From: Stenopsyche tienmushanensis
Taxonomy: Eukaryota > Arthropoda > Insecta > Trichoptera > Stenopsychidae
Reading direction: 5' to 3'
NCBI GenBank assembly: GCA_008973525.1
Contig: WACJ01000009.1
Location: forward strand, 620,001 to 684,000
DNA length: 64,000 bases
The first letter of the stretch is position 1. Each line of letters opens with the position of its first letter. This document shows positions 12,101 to 23,400 of this stretch, in pieces. Under the pieces are notes generated by a model that worked only from the letters and a program-made list of their open reading frames with translations, was not told the DNA's origin and did not search any database. Position numbers and translations under genes: made by a program.

Positions 12101-12465
12101 TCTTCGGCAAATTGAAAGTAAGACGAGATTACGTAGAATGATTCTCCTCCGACTTTAATTTCTGCACAGACGTGGTGTTTGCCAGATGCCTGCGCGAGCA
12201 TCATGGCTTCGATCTGCCTGTTATAAATGATGACTGCGGCTCCCGGTTTGGGATCCGCAAAAATCGCTCGAGTGCCATTTCCAAGTCCTGGGATTGTTCC
12301 GGAGTGATGAGGCGGCTCTTGCGCCAGAACAATGTCTAGTTTATACTCTGTGGCCAACTTGTGCAGTTCAGATATTGCTGCTTTCGATCTGCCTAGATTG
12401 ATCTGCCCGAAGTGAATGGGCGGTGTGCGCGAGTTTTTTGATTGGACGTGAGACGACTTATCCAT
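9193..12465 (-). CDS. R1-clade LINE ORF2: endonuclease and reverse transcriptase
   Basis: This 1090-residue protein would nick target DNA and copy the LINE RNA into it. Numbering follows the longest open frame from 12495 (1100 aa). Residues about 28-250 form an apurinic-type endonuclease (HFGQINLGRSKAA, LAQEPP, GSDTNAHSSLWG, SHIDVTM, SDHNLIIFDL). Residues about 480-770 are the reverse transcriptase: FGFRPGKSTVHAL, ALLLDFQGAFDNTWW (catalytic Asp), GCPQGSVLGPLLWN, and VAYADDLTILV (catalytic DD). Near residue 1013 is a CCHC motif, CPCGDRCMDADHILWSC. I chose the ATG at 12465 (MDKSSHVQS) because it overlaps the ORF1 stop as ATGGATAA, suiting termination-reinitiation; the open frame extends upstream to a Met at 12495. 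An oddity is AHRIIVLLPLLG where relatives usually have YRPI. All catalytic residues I can judge are present. Confidence 0.92.
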   Translation of the reverse strand: MDKSSHVQSKNSRTPPIHFGQINLGRSKAAISELHKLATEYKLDIVLAQEPPHHSGTIPGLGNGTRAIFADPKPGAAVIIYNRQIEAMMLAQASGKHHVCAEIKVGGESFYVISSYFQFAEDPETIIAGLQNAMSILETGHRAKILIGSDTNAHSSLWGPHKARYYPSESRRNDAVENFIMGNDLVVINDPSSPPTFAGVMGTSHIDVTMTSRSLAGRISNWHVKEYATCSDHNLIIFDLSQIANRNNAEIQVSSIPPRFRSRKRIEELDEPLAKKMESFDSVVLCHTLGAEQAAEKLNAAIMEAAEDGLGRSSATRKSVPPWWSAELSLQRALLRRARRKWQLARRDKQNCPPDELKRLAVFRKRLAAQYKMAIGKAKLTSWREFINEQRRPSPWGPAYKAISTGPSKVSAGIRDPTTNIIATNMTQSMNFLLKTLLPHDTPETDLPIHKAIRAEASSETSHEGPNATLPDLEELEELVKNLNSMKSPGIDRIDGRIIKRAYPQIDVDLCHIYRECFRCGVFPSCWKVGLAVILPKAKTEKPPSEPKAHRIIVLLPLLGKLLEKIMANRLNLTYEGTKPLSDKQFGFRPGKSTVHALQKVISTVENSSSKYVMALLLDFQGAFDNTWWDLIIIRLRRSGIPTNLINLTRSYLSNRTVVAQAGGEMIERKLTMGCPQGSVLGPLLWNIVLDDVLQSALPTGCDLVAYADDLTILVCGKSRREISDRANEVTSFLWDWSVRNKLTFAPKKSVGIMLKGPKGLRAPSVKLGGDVVPFKKHTTYLGVTLSEGCQFKQNIADATAKAARAFSKMSRLAGANWGLSRDNMRIAYDAIYVSIALYGAGAWSERLGRYGMCKTSHRRLNSAQRLPLLRITGAYRTVSTDSLPVLAGILPLDLKMQVSACKFRRENGQVVKVGKQVLNPEDVTIVGSRDLREWARRAALEEWECRWSSSTTGRHLYLFFDSVQRRNKFPWICPNHWTSQFLTGHGRFSAHLMGLGLANTSECPCGDRCMDADHILWSCPGMASEREELLRRVRASREGPVGHRDLVARPGAFSAFNAFCTSFGAKGAPGEYYEAHWIDPRTLVADAVT
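12458..12465 (-). promoter_or_regulatory. ORF1 stop / ORF2 start overlap (ATGGATAA)
   Basis: On the minus strand the ORF2 ATG and the ORF1 TAA share the eight bases ATGGATAA. Such an overlap in two-ORF LINEs fits ORF2 translation by termination and reinitiation rather than by frameshifting. The overlap is seen directly; the mechanism is inferred from the family. Confidence 0.7.
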
Positions 12466-13879
12466 AATTAATTCTTTCAATGTCTCGCTTGACATTAGCC
12501 TGGAAGGCTGGGCAGTTCCACGAGCCCGTAAGATGGGCGGCGTTTTTTTTCAGGGCCGTACAGGTCGCACAGCAGTTTGGCTCCTTTTCTGCTTTGCAGT
12601 TCGCTAATTCATGTCCGCTTTGGCCGCAGTGGCTGCAAGTGGGTGCTTCTGCCTTGCATGTAGCTCTGATATGCCCATACTGGTGGCATCGGTAGCATCT
12701 TGAGTCCGGGATGTAATCTCTGACTTTGCACAATGTCCAATCTAGATATAGTTCCTTTAACTTGATTAAGGCGTGCCTCGCCAAAGGTGGCACGCTCAGA
12801 ATGAGCGTGCCCCTGTCTTTTCCTTCCCTAAAACGCAGAGAGCGGACACTAGAACCCTTAATGAAATCCTCCTTGGGAAGGACATCTTTCAGTGCTGCTT
12901 CATAAATATCGCTAATTAGTTCCTCTGCATTTTTCTTTGGTACTCCAGCCAATACCAGTCTTGGTAAGGGTGCGACCATTAGCTCGGCTCGGAGACCGGC
13001 CTCTGCAATTTTTGTGTTTCCGGCCATGAATTTAGCCTCTTCCATAGTGCGGGGACATAACACAACTCCGGCACCTTTTGCCATTCGCATTGTTTTGATA
13101 GCAACTCCCATTTCCGAAGGAGTAAAAGCCGTTTTTAGTTTGTTCAAGGATACTTCCGATGAGACTCCTGGCGCTGGCTCCGTTGGCCGCACCAGAACTG
13201 TTGGAGCCGGTTTTCTCTTCACCCATTCTAAGGGTACTCCTTTAGTCGGGAGGCATTTCGCCCTAAGAGGGGGGAAGTCCTTCAGATTTACAGTGTGCGC
13301 TAGCTGGTTTGTATGTGGAAGGGGAGCGGCAGAGACCGCTCCTGTTCTAGCAGCTCCGCTGTAGCTCGGGGTGGATCTTTCTATTGGAGATTTAAGTGCT
13401 TCCGCAAGTTTTGCCTCAGTTTGAGTAAGTTTGAGCGTTTGCCTTATCGCAAAAGTTTTACATCGCTCCAATGCTCCCAAAATCTTTAACGATAACTCTC
13501 TTGGAATCTTCGATGATTTGCTGGCCATAATTTCCAACACTTCCCTAAAGGATCCATCGATCCCATCTAGGGCGGCATCCGTGTCGACTTCAGTGACTTG
13601 CTCCATGTTCAAATTTACGTCCTCAATTATTTCATTTTGAAAGGTGTCATCCGTAACTTCCTCCACATGAATTGCTGGGGTCTCGATTAGTTGTTCCTCA
13701 TCTATAGTGATGGATTCGGTGTTTGCTGTTTCGAGCCCGACCTTTCGGCTAGTTTTGGTAAGCTTGGCATTGGAGCCAGTGGTTGCAGTTTTGACAGTTT
13801 TTGTTTTTAAGAAATCCGCTGTCGCGAGGGCGCGGGCTTGCGGCGCCACCCTTTTTTTTGTTTGTTCGGGGGAAGGCAT
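12458..13879 (-). CDS. R1-clade LINE ORF1: nucleic-acid-binding Gag-like protein
   Basis: A 473-residue protein that in this clade packages the LINE RNA and accompanies it to the target. Residues 1-130 are rich in Lys, Thr and then acidic residues. Residues about 130-165 (REVLEIMASK to LAEALK) look helical and may form a coiled coil. Residues about 240-390 resemble the RRM-like region common in LINE Gag proteins. Three knuckles follow: CYRCHQYGHIRATC (about 394-407), CSHCGQSGHELANC (about 415-428) and CATCTALKKNAAHLTGSWNC (about 437-456), the last with the longer spacing typical of the third R1/SART-type knuckle. The start MPSPEQTKK at 13879 is the first Met of the open frame. The stop TAA overlaps the ORF2 start by eight bases. 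No inactivating changes are seen. Confidence 0.9.
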   Translation of the reverse strand: MPSPEQTKKRVAPQARALATADFLKTKTVKTATTGSNAKLTKTSRKVGLETANTESITIDEEQLIETPAIHVEEVTDDTFQNEIIEDVNLNMEQVTEVDTDAALDGIDGSFREVLEIMASKSSKIPRELSLKILGALERCKTFAIRQTLKLTQTEAKLAEALKSPIERSTPSYSGAARTGAVSAAPLPHTNQLAHTVNLKDFPPLRAKCLPTKGVPLEWVKRKPAPTVLVRPTEPAPGVSSEVSLNKLKTAFTPSEMGVAIKTMRMAKGAGVVLCPRTMEEAKFMAGNTKIAEAGLRAELMVAPLPRLVLAGVPKKNAEELISDIYEAALKDVLPKEDFIKGSSVRSLRFREGKDRGTLILSVPPLARHALIKLKELYLDWTLCKVRDYIPDSRCYRCHQYGHIRATCKAEAPTCSHCGQSGHELANCKAEKEPNCCATCTALKKNAAHLTGSWNCPAFQANVKRDIERINYG

Positions 13880-13900
13880 TTGTGATGCTTAAATATCAGA

Positions 13901-16900
13901 AATATTCTAATGGAATCAAGATCATGTTTTCAAATTATTGGTATGATTGCATAATTTATGGCGGGATGATTGAATATTAATTAACTACGAACTATGAAGT
14001 TCTCCCAACGATCCATCAAAGTGAACGTGTTGGATGTTATTTTGCGAACATGATTTACAATAACGATATAATTTTTTGAATTAGATTTGATGAATTTTAG
14101 GATTTGCTATCATTTTAAATACATCTGCTGATGTATTTAAAATGATAGCCAATCCTTTTGATTTAATTTAACCACATTTGTTCATGAATTTAAATATATG
14201 GCTGCCGTTGCAAACATATCCGTCAATTATACGAACGATTTTCTTCGTCTAAAAGGGTCGTATTCCGTAAGAGCTATAGACGACAACTATAGGAGACTTT
14301 TCCAAGGAATCGATTTTTCATGACATAGTTTCTTATAGTCTTCTATATTTAAATACCCAGCAATAAGATCATTTGAATATGATATTTTAGTAGAAGAAAA
14401 TCTATGAGGGAGCAGTTGTAATTAATTATTGTTAATCACCTCATTATTTTTTTAATCTAGGACGACTGATAAATTTGAATAAACTTGAACTCTCCCGAAC
14501 AAAAAATCTACAAGTTTTTAATATAAAGCCCACAAATGCAAATAATATTATACTAATTGCAGTATTGAATTACATTGCTTCTGTTCTGTGCATATTTTTT
14601 ATAGTTTGAACGATTAGAAATTATGAACAGTTTTGATCATTTAATTTCAAAATCCATTGACTATATTTTAAAAGTTTAAATATTTATATTAGCTCTATTC
14701 GTATTTAGCATGGTTTTTGCTATTTATAATATTATTTTTTTTGGGGTTAAAATTTGATTTGGCGCCATTTTGGCTCTTAATTCTAATTAGTGAATATTAT
14801 TTAAATTCACATGAAAACGCTCAACAAAGTTATTTGATGTAGGTAGCGAGCTTTGCACGAAAACATTAAGGGTTGTTTTGTATTGAATTTATTTCAGAAA
14901 TTTTGGCGACCACTCCCTTATGTATATTTCAGCAAAATATAGCCAAATTTTTAGTATATTTCACCGCAATTTTATACAGAAAATAATTATTTCATGCTTC
15001 ATTCCTCATATCAGATTACTTTTTTCCCCAAAAATGTATAAATATTGACCGCAAGTTATTTTAATGTACATAAGACATCATGTTAATAAATTTTCTCTTG
15101 TAATAAATATTAAATTGCTGCTTATTTCGCATGCATTCAACGAGGCAAAATAATGTCTTCCTGGAAGGATATATTTTATTCAAATTAATAATGTCGATTG
15201 GTTGGATAGAAGTATAGAAATGTAGCCCGGCAAGGACCCACATCCTCATCTAATTGTAAAAGCTGAATGGCCGCTCCTTATTCGGTCTATTCTTCTTTGT
15301 AGATATTTGCCCTTACCATTTTCCATTATCCTGTGGTGATGTCCATCATTTGTATTCAGTTGGCACAAAACAAATTGTTCTGCGGACACAACCACATCAC
15401 CATATAACGTCATGTTGTTTGGAAAGGTTCTATCACGTCTACAATACATCATTGTTTTATTACTGAAGAAATGGCTTTGTTACAACCACAGAATAGAAAG
15501 ATATTCGCTTTGATTTTCATCAATGTGCAATGCGATTTCCAATACTCAACCCTCCTTCAAATATTCAATTTGTTCAATGACTGTAATTTTGTATTGCGGA
15601 TGAGTTAATGCTGGTTTGCTTAATAATGCTCACACTATTAATTTAATTGTTTAAACTCAATCATATGCTCTATTTTGATTTTAACGAAATAAATGACGAA
15701 TCAAAGCTTAAAGCATCCTTTATTAATCATGCAAATTTTTACATGCAAACCATAAAAAAACATGGTTTAGATCAACCTAAGGGACAAAATCATATTAGGC
15801 AGGGAGAGGAAATGTTAATGAGTAGCAAATATGGATGGGTTATGTTCATAAATATTATAAATAGTGATCAAATTATAGTATAATAAATAAAAAATCCAAA
15901 ATAGATAGTTGATTATCCCGAGAATATTGATATAAAATAACTTAACTGCTTAAAATATTCAAATATTGAGGTGCGATAAAAATATTCCATTTTAATTAAA
16001 TAGCTAGTTTATTTATTATGAAAAGTTTATTAATTTAGTTCAAAAAATCCTTTGGATCTTATAAATTGCAAAACCATACCTGAAATTAATCAAGTAGCTA
16101 GAAAATGAATTAAGCCCTTTAAATACTTAGGCGCATTACATTTTATCTCCCAATTTTAGCAAAAGCGTTCCTTAACAGAATAAAATCTCCAGTTAAAAGC
16201 TCTTTTAGCATAACGGCGGATTTAATATCCAAGTCCATAAATTTTTTCAAAGCAGAGAACGGCATCGGTTGAAAAAGAGCCGTGGGATATCATGCTGGAG
16301 ACGGCAATTCCAAGAAAGCTTTCGGTCTCCAGAGGACATGTCCGTCTGAGAGGATTTAGATTTAATGAAAATTTGCCTGCAACTTTTGAGGTAACAACAG
16401 GATGATGAGAAGACACCTATCCGCAACAGTTAATATCCGCTCAGAGCAAATTATAAGCCTAGATCTGGGATGTAAATCCTCGGAGACGCCGAAGCTTATT
16501 TTTAGTTATGCGAACTCTATCGATATGTACACGAGTCCTGGAAGCTCATGGGACACTTTCAAAATTTGACGAGCAGAAGACGAAAATCGTTCTGCGAGCA
16601 AATTGTGATAAAATAAGTCTCTTTAGTTTATCTCGGGGGTTGAGATGTATAAATACACGGGAGATGAAAAGCTTTGAGAGCTTGACAAGATGAAATTTTA
16701 AGGGCTGTTAATTCATATTGGATGAAATTGTATCAGGATCAAATTGAATATTACTTAATATAATCCATTCAGTTGAATATTCATTAAGGCATATGTGGTT
16801 TCATTTTTTTTTAATAGGGGGTAGCTAAGAATCGATTGTAGTAGATTGACATTAACTATAGTTTTGGTATAGTGGCCTCTTTCTAGGATTCTTAAAACCT

Positions 16901-17145
16901 GCACAGTTCGATTTCTTATTGTAAAAAAGTTCATATTAAGATGATTAATAATTTAGAAATGTAAATGTCAGCTTTTGAAACTACTAATTTGGAACATATA
17001 TTATTTTTCTATAGTCCATTTGGCTCCTTATAATGAAAATAACAGTTGCTATAATTAGCAGACCTTTTTCGAAAAGAAATTAGGATGAAAATGTAATTAA
17101 TAGAAATAAGAGATATACAATGCAGACCCAAATCGTTGTTGATGT
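13901..17145. other. AT-rich stretch; only a palindrome recognised
   Basis: Apart from the long palindrome at 14099-14156 I see no gene. Open frames at 15061-15452 and 15647-15883 lack domains and splice context. A GC-richer patch at 16220-16690 shows broken protein-like frames on both strands but nothing I can identify. Confidence 0.5.
14099..14156. repeat. Long near-perfect palindrome (27-bp arms, 4-bp loop)
   Basis: The inner arms 14106-14125 (GCTATCATTTTAAATACATC) and 14130-14149 are perfect reverse complements around the loop TGCT. After one mismatch (14105/14150) the pairing continues for six more bases on each side (AGGATT/AATCCT). It is far longer than expected by chance. It could be a cruciform-prone foldback, two miniature-element termini joined end to end, or a small hairpin RNA; nothing else in the window matches it. 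Confidence 0.9.
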
Positions 17146-17460
17146 GTACAGATGCAATTCGTCAGGTTAGTAGCGATATTTTTCTGTCTTATTGCGAACA
17201 TCTATTCGCTTGAAAGTGGGATTAGTTGGATAGCCTTAGCTGCGGAAAGATGTCCTTCCCGAAGGCTCATAGCTGTTACATCTCTCTCCGTAAAAAAATA
17301 TGTTAAGATGAGAGAGTTACCGTCGGCATCCAACTACCACCATCTTACTTCTCAGCTTCACCACACTCGAGGGCGCCTCCGTTTTACGTTATAGTGCAAT
17401 CAATGCATGACCTTGACCGCGGGAAGATGTATTCTTCCAGCGGTTTACCTGTTATCTTCG
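17146..17460 (+). repeat. Dispersed repeat with two stem-loops, related to 60.1 kb
   Basis: The segment around 17222-17267 (AGTTGGATAGCCTTAGCTGC then GGAAAGATGTCCTTCCC) parallels 60190-60235 (CGTTGGATTGCCTTGGCTGT then GGGAAGACGTCCTTCCC). A second hairpin at 17416-17444 has 11-bp arms with one mismatch (ACCGCGGGAAG / CTTCCAGCGGT) around ATGTATT. No coding sequence is recognised. The pattern suggests a mobile-element terminus or LTR fragment present at least twice here, but the family is unknown to me. Confidence 0.5.
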
Positions 17461-20400
17461 TTACACTCTTTTAAATTATTTTCTATTTTGGTATTTAGAA
17501 AAATTGTTAAGGATTGTTATGTTTAAAAGAGGTGGATATGAATACAGCGGTGTTAAGCTGTATTGGCAATCAATCAGAAGAGTTTCTCTATGAGAATTAT
17601 ATAAAATAATTAACAGTATATTTAAATGCTAATTGATGGCTATATTTCTCATTATCTGCAAAGAAATTTTGATTTTTAAAGAGTGTAAAATCTATAATGT
17701 TTATTGAAGATGCTCATTGCTGTCATGTATGTAAGTGTTATAAATTAAATAAAAACGTATGGTTTATGTATTAACAATGATTCTATGCATCAGTGAGCGT
17801 CTGTACAGTATTTTTTTTTAATGGTGAATAAATAAGGGATGAAATAGTTTGTTTTAATTAACCCAATAGGAAAAAAGCTTGATGACTTAATAAGCATGGA
17901 GCGATTCGTCGATAAAATCCACCACGACAAATTCATAAATATTTAATATTATTTAAATCGCGTCACAAAAATATATTCAAATTAATACACAACACACTCA
18001 TTATGGCACTTTGCGGAAATATTTTCATTTCAGTAATAACATTACGTTGTGGAAATACAGCCTGAAAAATATCGATACGATCTGAACGTTTTTCATTCGC
18101 CGAATTATTAAAACACACCACGCAAATTAGCGCCGACATATTTTTATGCATATTATGTGCCCGAGAAAAAAAACACAGTCGCGAACATTTATCATTTTTT
18201 TATTGCGGCACATTTTTCGCGCTCCCCCGAAATAATAAAAATAAAACTGAGTAATTCGCGTTTTACAAATAATGACGTACTTAACTCGACTAGCGGCCCC
18301 TCATTCCCGGTGTACATTCAATTTCGAATGAAAACATTAAAATGACATCAAAATTACATTTGGCGAAGGGAGTGCGTGCCTCTGTCCCTATTATTATGGT
18401 GTTCGGAGGCTCCGGTGGCCGGACGCCATCCTGGGGGTTGAAGATCCTGGCCGAAATGGATACGGGTCCAGAAAGAAGAATGAAAGACCCCCCCCCCCGA
18501 GGGTCGAAGATGGTCACAACCGTGACCCTTGAGATTCCAATCAATATGCAAATTTGAAATTCAATATTTTACGTCCCTTAATTGGGGAAACATATATTGG
18601 GCATTGAACCTAACGCCTGTATAAACAAACTATATAAAATATCGGATAGCGAACATGACTAGAATTATTACACTATATATTGCAAAGAGTTTACTCAAAT
18701 ATTTTATGTATAATATCTTCGATAAACAATCACCATCAGCATCATAATTATCATTTAATATGCACAATCAAATTAACAAATATTTTATGATCAAGCTTTC
18801 CTGGAATTTTTCTAGGTAGTCTTTAAATAATATTCGTAAAACATTATTGTTAAGTTTCTAAATTATGAGAACTTACACATATTCTCATTTATTTAGCAGC
18901 ATCTTAAATAATTTTGAGGAAGCTCTTAGAAAATAACGTTGTATGGAACTAATCACTTGTGAAGTTCTCTTTTAAGTTTGTGCTTAAACTAGTGGAAGAA
19001 TCTTTAATAAACATAATTATCATTATTTTTAAATTATACGTTAATTATTTGTGATTAATGATTGGTGTACTGATTTTTATTAGTTCATCTGGATTTGATC
19101 CAGAATCTGCTACACTATATCTTTACTTGAAGTTTGCAAATCATTTGATATATTTTTAAATAGGTACATATAAAATAACCGATTGATTGAGTCGTCGATT
19201 AGAAATATAATGTCCATTAATATCTTGATCAATGATGTATCAATATTTTATGTTTTAAGAAGATATTGAATAAATGTTCATTGTGCAGCTATGACAACTT
19301 CAAAATATTTTGATGGTGATGTCTATGATTTTTGACGATATTTTAGGCATCCATCATCAGATGCGATTAAGTCTCCAGTTTGCTAATACATTTTTAATAT
19401 TATTTTATGCAATTAATTTTAAGTAGCCTCGGAGTGCTTTCATTATTTTTATCCATCCTGAAGAAAACAGGTAACGTCGTAAATATTGCCTGGACTGGAG
19501 ATATATCATTTTGATACAGTGCTCTCGTACCACGTTGGAGTATGCATTTTAACGTGTAACGAAAGAGCAAAACCCTAAAAAAATTAATTACTTTTAAAAA
19601 TTTAATAAAACCGGTTATTAAAGAACGAATGAAATTCTTTAGACACTATTTTTTTTAAAGTCATTTGATAACATTTTGCTGATTAAATCACTTGTAAAGA
19701 ATATTTATCTATTCCATTCACGATATGGAATGTCCAAATTAGGATGATAAAGAGATGTATATATTATAAAATAAGATTCAGTCGATAAAAAGCTATCAAG
19801 TCATCAACCAATTCCATTTGTAACATATCCAAAATTTTTTTATTAAGTATAAGAAGTCGAAGCCATTTAAATATTTGCATAAAATCGATAATATCTCAAG
19901 CAACTTGCATGACAAGATATTCATGACCCAGTTTGTTATCAATAATTTGGAGCAGCTAGAGTTCCTCTCAGGTCATGATATTCTAGAATCTAGATAAAAC
20001 AATGCACTCCCTAAGCTTATTTAATTTATAGCGGTTATTCAATAGAAATTATATCAAAAATCGTTAAAAGATGTCATATTATTTAATGAATTTGGGAAGG
20101 TATATGCATGAATTTAGATTAACATTAATTATGAGCTCAAATCTAACCATTTCCATTGAAAATCACACGTCGTTGTCAAAATAACTACCACGTGAACCCA
20201 CAATTGTATGCGACAGAAATGCACTAGTTGCACTATGGCTTCATCTTTATTGCGAAGGAAATTAATTATATTGCAATACGGAATTTCAATCTTGTACGTT
20301 TTCCATACGTCAGTTTCTAATTACGAAACGACATCAAATAGCAAGCGATGTTGTTTCTATTGTCGCCCATTTCATTCCGCTCCAGTTAGGTAACGTCATA

Positions 20401-23400
20401 TAAATTTTAGCTTAGGTCATATATTTTTGAGTTGTTGCCAGTTTACGATTTACTCGTAAAGACATGTCAATGATGGCGCCATTACATTGTTTATTCTCTG
20501 CATTGTCCCTGATGATTCGATGGGACTATTATGTTGTTAAATATTGGTCCTCTGGGTCCCGGAGTCTTTTATTTGGATCGATTTTTATCGCCCCGAATGA
20601 AAAGTGAAAAATAAATATTTTGCACGAATTTTGCAATGTCACACAGCCTTATGGAAGTATGTGGGATTCATTTGCATGGAAAATTAATTTGTCAAAATTT
20701 ACAAAGACATCCAATAACGCCTTCCCCGGACGATAAAGTACTTGCGTTAGAAAGGTCACGACTGTATAAACCAAATAGCAAAAAACAGATTTTTAAAAAC
20801 GATTATGATTTTTTTTCAATATAATGTAAATGCTGTTAATATTAAATATTTTTGACATTGGATTCTGGAAATAATTTCTTCCCTGAGACATTGGATTAAT
20901 TCTAAAATTTAAGCAGCATAAACCTAACAATGCTGAAGGATCATAATACAAAAGGTTAAGTAAATTTATTTTATTTCAATCAATTGTAAAATGAATTAAC
21001 GTATTTTCAAACGTGTTCCTTGAATAATTTAAAGCAAATTTTTCCATTCAAGTTCCAAAAATTATTTTTTTCTTTATCTGAGAAACATTTGCATTAGCAT
21101 GATAATGCATAAATATAAATTTTCTTCTATATTATCTAGAATATGCTCTTATTAATTGCTTGTTGTGTCTGTTTCATCATATCGTCTAATAAATGATTTT
21201 TTCTGAATACTTAAATTAAATAATAAACATTGCCGATTGATCAGGATTAAACATCTGCCGTCGCCTACATCAACCAGCTTTTCAGCATGCATATATTTTT
21301 ATTCTGTAATATTGGTTTTAAATAGTCCAAAACAATCCATTTTTTAAAAATGTTCAAATTTGATCTATTGATATGAATTTTATTTGAATATTGGAACAGA
21401 AAATAGATTTATAAACTAATTTTCCACTATCAAAAATTAAAGCTTTTCGCAAAATTAAGCTTATTTAATCCAATATAATTTTGCTTCAAACTTTCAAATA
21501 ACAATTTACAAGTATAAGGATTATTATAGTATAGACCCAATACAAACTTCCATATGATTTTGTATTTCCTTTCTTTGCTATTAAATATTTTTTGGGGACT
21601 TAAAGTTACCCCCAGAGAATAAAAAGCTCTTTGTGTTGTCACTTATTTTATGGTCGTGCAGTTTTACCAATTTATGGCAATACTTGCTTCGAAGCCATAT
21701 CAGACGTTGATGTTGAATCCATAGTGGTTCCTTTATTCAAAACCAGCAGACGCTTGCCTAATGGGTATTCATGGACTTTTCCATCGAATAAATACATCTT
21801 TATGGAATACCGTGTATCATATAATTTTTGTATGAAATGTACATCTGTGTTGACGCAAAGAGGGCTCGGAATTAATTCAGAGTCTTCATTAATGGCGAAT
21901 TAATTTGAAATTTGAGTTTGATTCCGCCAATAAAAATTTAATGCGAAACAGTACGGCATGCGTTAGTACAGTTTAAATTAATGTAAAGAGGTGAAATTCA
22001 AATGTAAATTGCGTCTAGTTTATTTACATTTTCCAGAATTAATGTTAAAGAAACGCTTTCGCGTAATTCCCTCAAAATAAGATAACCCTTGTTTTTCTGC
22101 CCTTCAACAAAATCCCCGTTTAAACATTCATCCATATTTAAATAACGAGGCTTACGATAGCTTTTCGCGGACAAGTAAACTTTTCTTCACCCCCTCTCGG
22201 AAGGATTAAAATTAACCACTTCACGAGTACAAATATCCAGGCCAGACGCCCCCAAGAAGGCTTTACCCTTTCAAGCGGTCTCCGCGCGAGCCTTCCTTTT
22301 CTCTTTTGAGCCCACGAAGTTGGGCGTTCTTTCCTCTCCTATAGGAATTTCGGGCTTTATATTCACTTTGGAAATCTTGCCTTTTAGACAAGAACGAAGG
22401 TCAACAGCAGCTTTCGCAAAAAGGTACCTCCGGCTAATCTGGTATGAAATTTTCGCAAGCCACAAGCTGCCAACCTGCCCGACCTTTTTTTTAAGGGTGG
22501 AAAAAACTGTGACGCAACTTGGTCGTGTAAACGGGTCTGCTAATTTTTTTAACGCTCAAATTTACCGTCACAGAATTGAATAACTTAGATTATCAACTCT
22601 AAATAATTAAAAAAACGGACCTCTACGAAAAATCCTTGTACTTTTTCTTACATTAATAAGGGGATTTTCTCATTTAAAAACCAATCATGATTCTACAATT
22701 AATAATAAGTCACCATTGCTGTGTAACAGCTTTAAAAATATATTTTAGTATGAGCAAAATTATAAAAGTAATTTTTTAATTAAGAATAGCAAACATTCGA
22801 AGATGGACGCGATTTTAATAGTAGACGAATTACACGTTTAACTCCACAAGCGTTTGAATTTTCTTGAAACATTTAGGTTTTGACGATAACATTGGTACTA
22901 TTTTTTAGAAAATAGTATCCATTATTTAATAATCTTAACAAATTAACTGCTGAAACTATATTCACACTCGTATATATAGTTTTTTTTAGTTTTTTTATGT
23001 TTATTTTATGCAATGTATTTTCGAAACATTTCGTAGAAACTTGTCCAAAGTTTGGTAGTCGCACAATATGATAAACACATATAAAATTCAACATCAAATT
23101 CAACATAAAATTCAAACATCATATAAAACTATTTCTAAAAATTCGACAAATATTCTATTTGTTAAATTAATTTAAAAAAACTATCTATTTAAAAAAAATA
23201 ATGTAATATAGGAAAGTTTTGTATCCAAAACTTTACTATCTTAGAATGTAATTTTAATAAAACAATTATAAATAAGGTTAACATTTCAAATTTAAATACA
23301 TTACTTCATATAATATGGTGATTTAGATTTTGGACTCTTACTGTAAAGGCTCGGGCTAAAGTCCAGATTTTGGAGAAAAATCACCGTAATAAATTTGAGA

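Larger units (their letters stand above)
8372..13900 (-). mobile_element. Full-length R1-clade non-LTR retrotransposon
   Basis: Read on the minus strand, the element has ORF1 (13879-12458), ORF2 (12465-9193), a 3' UTR of about 0.8 kb and a 22-nt A tail (T run 8372-8393 on the plus strand). ORF2 order is apurinic endonuclease, reverse transcriptase, then a C-terminal CCHC motif, with no RNase H segment seen; ORF1 carries three Cys-His knuckles. That layout is typical of the R1 clade. Neither ORF has a stop or frameshift, so the copy looks young and possibly active. The 5' limit is uncertain: no target duplication matching the left flank (ATTAACACTCTG before 8372) was found right of ORF1, so the 13900 boundary is approximate. 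Three decayed relatives of its 3' end lie at 38.4, 38.8 and 58.1 kb. Confidence 0.88.
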
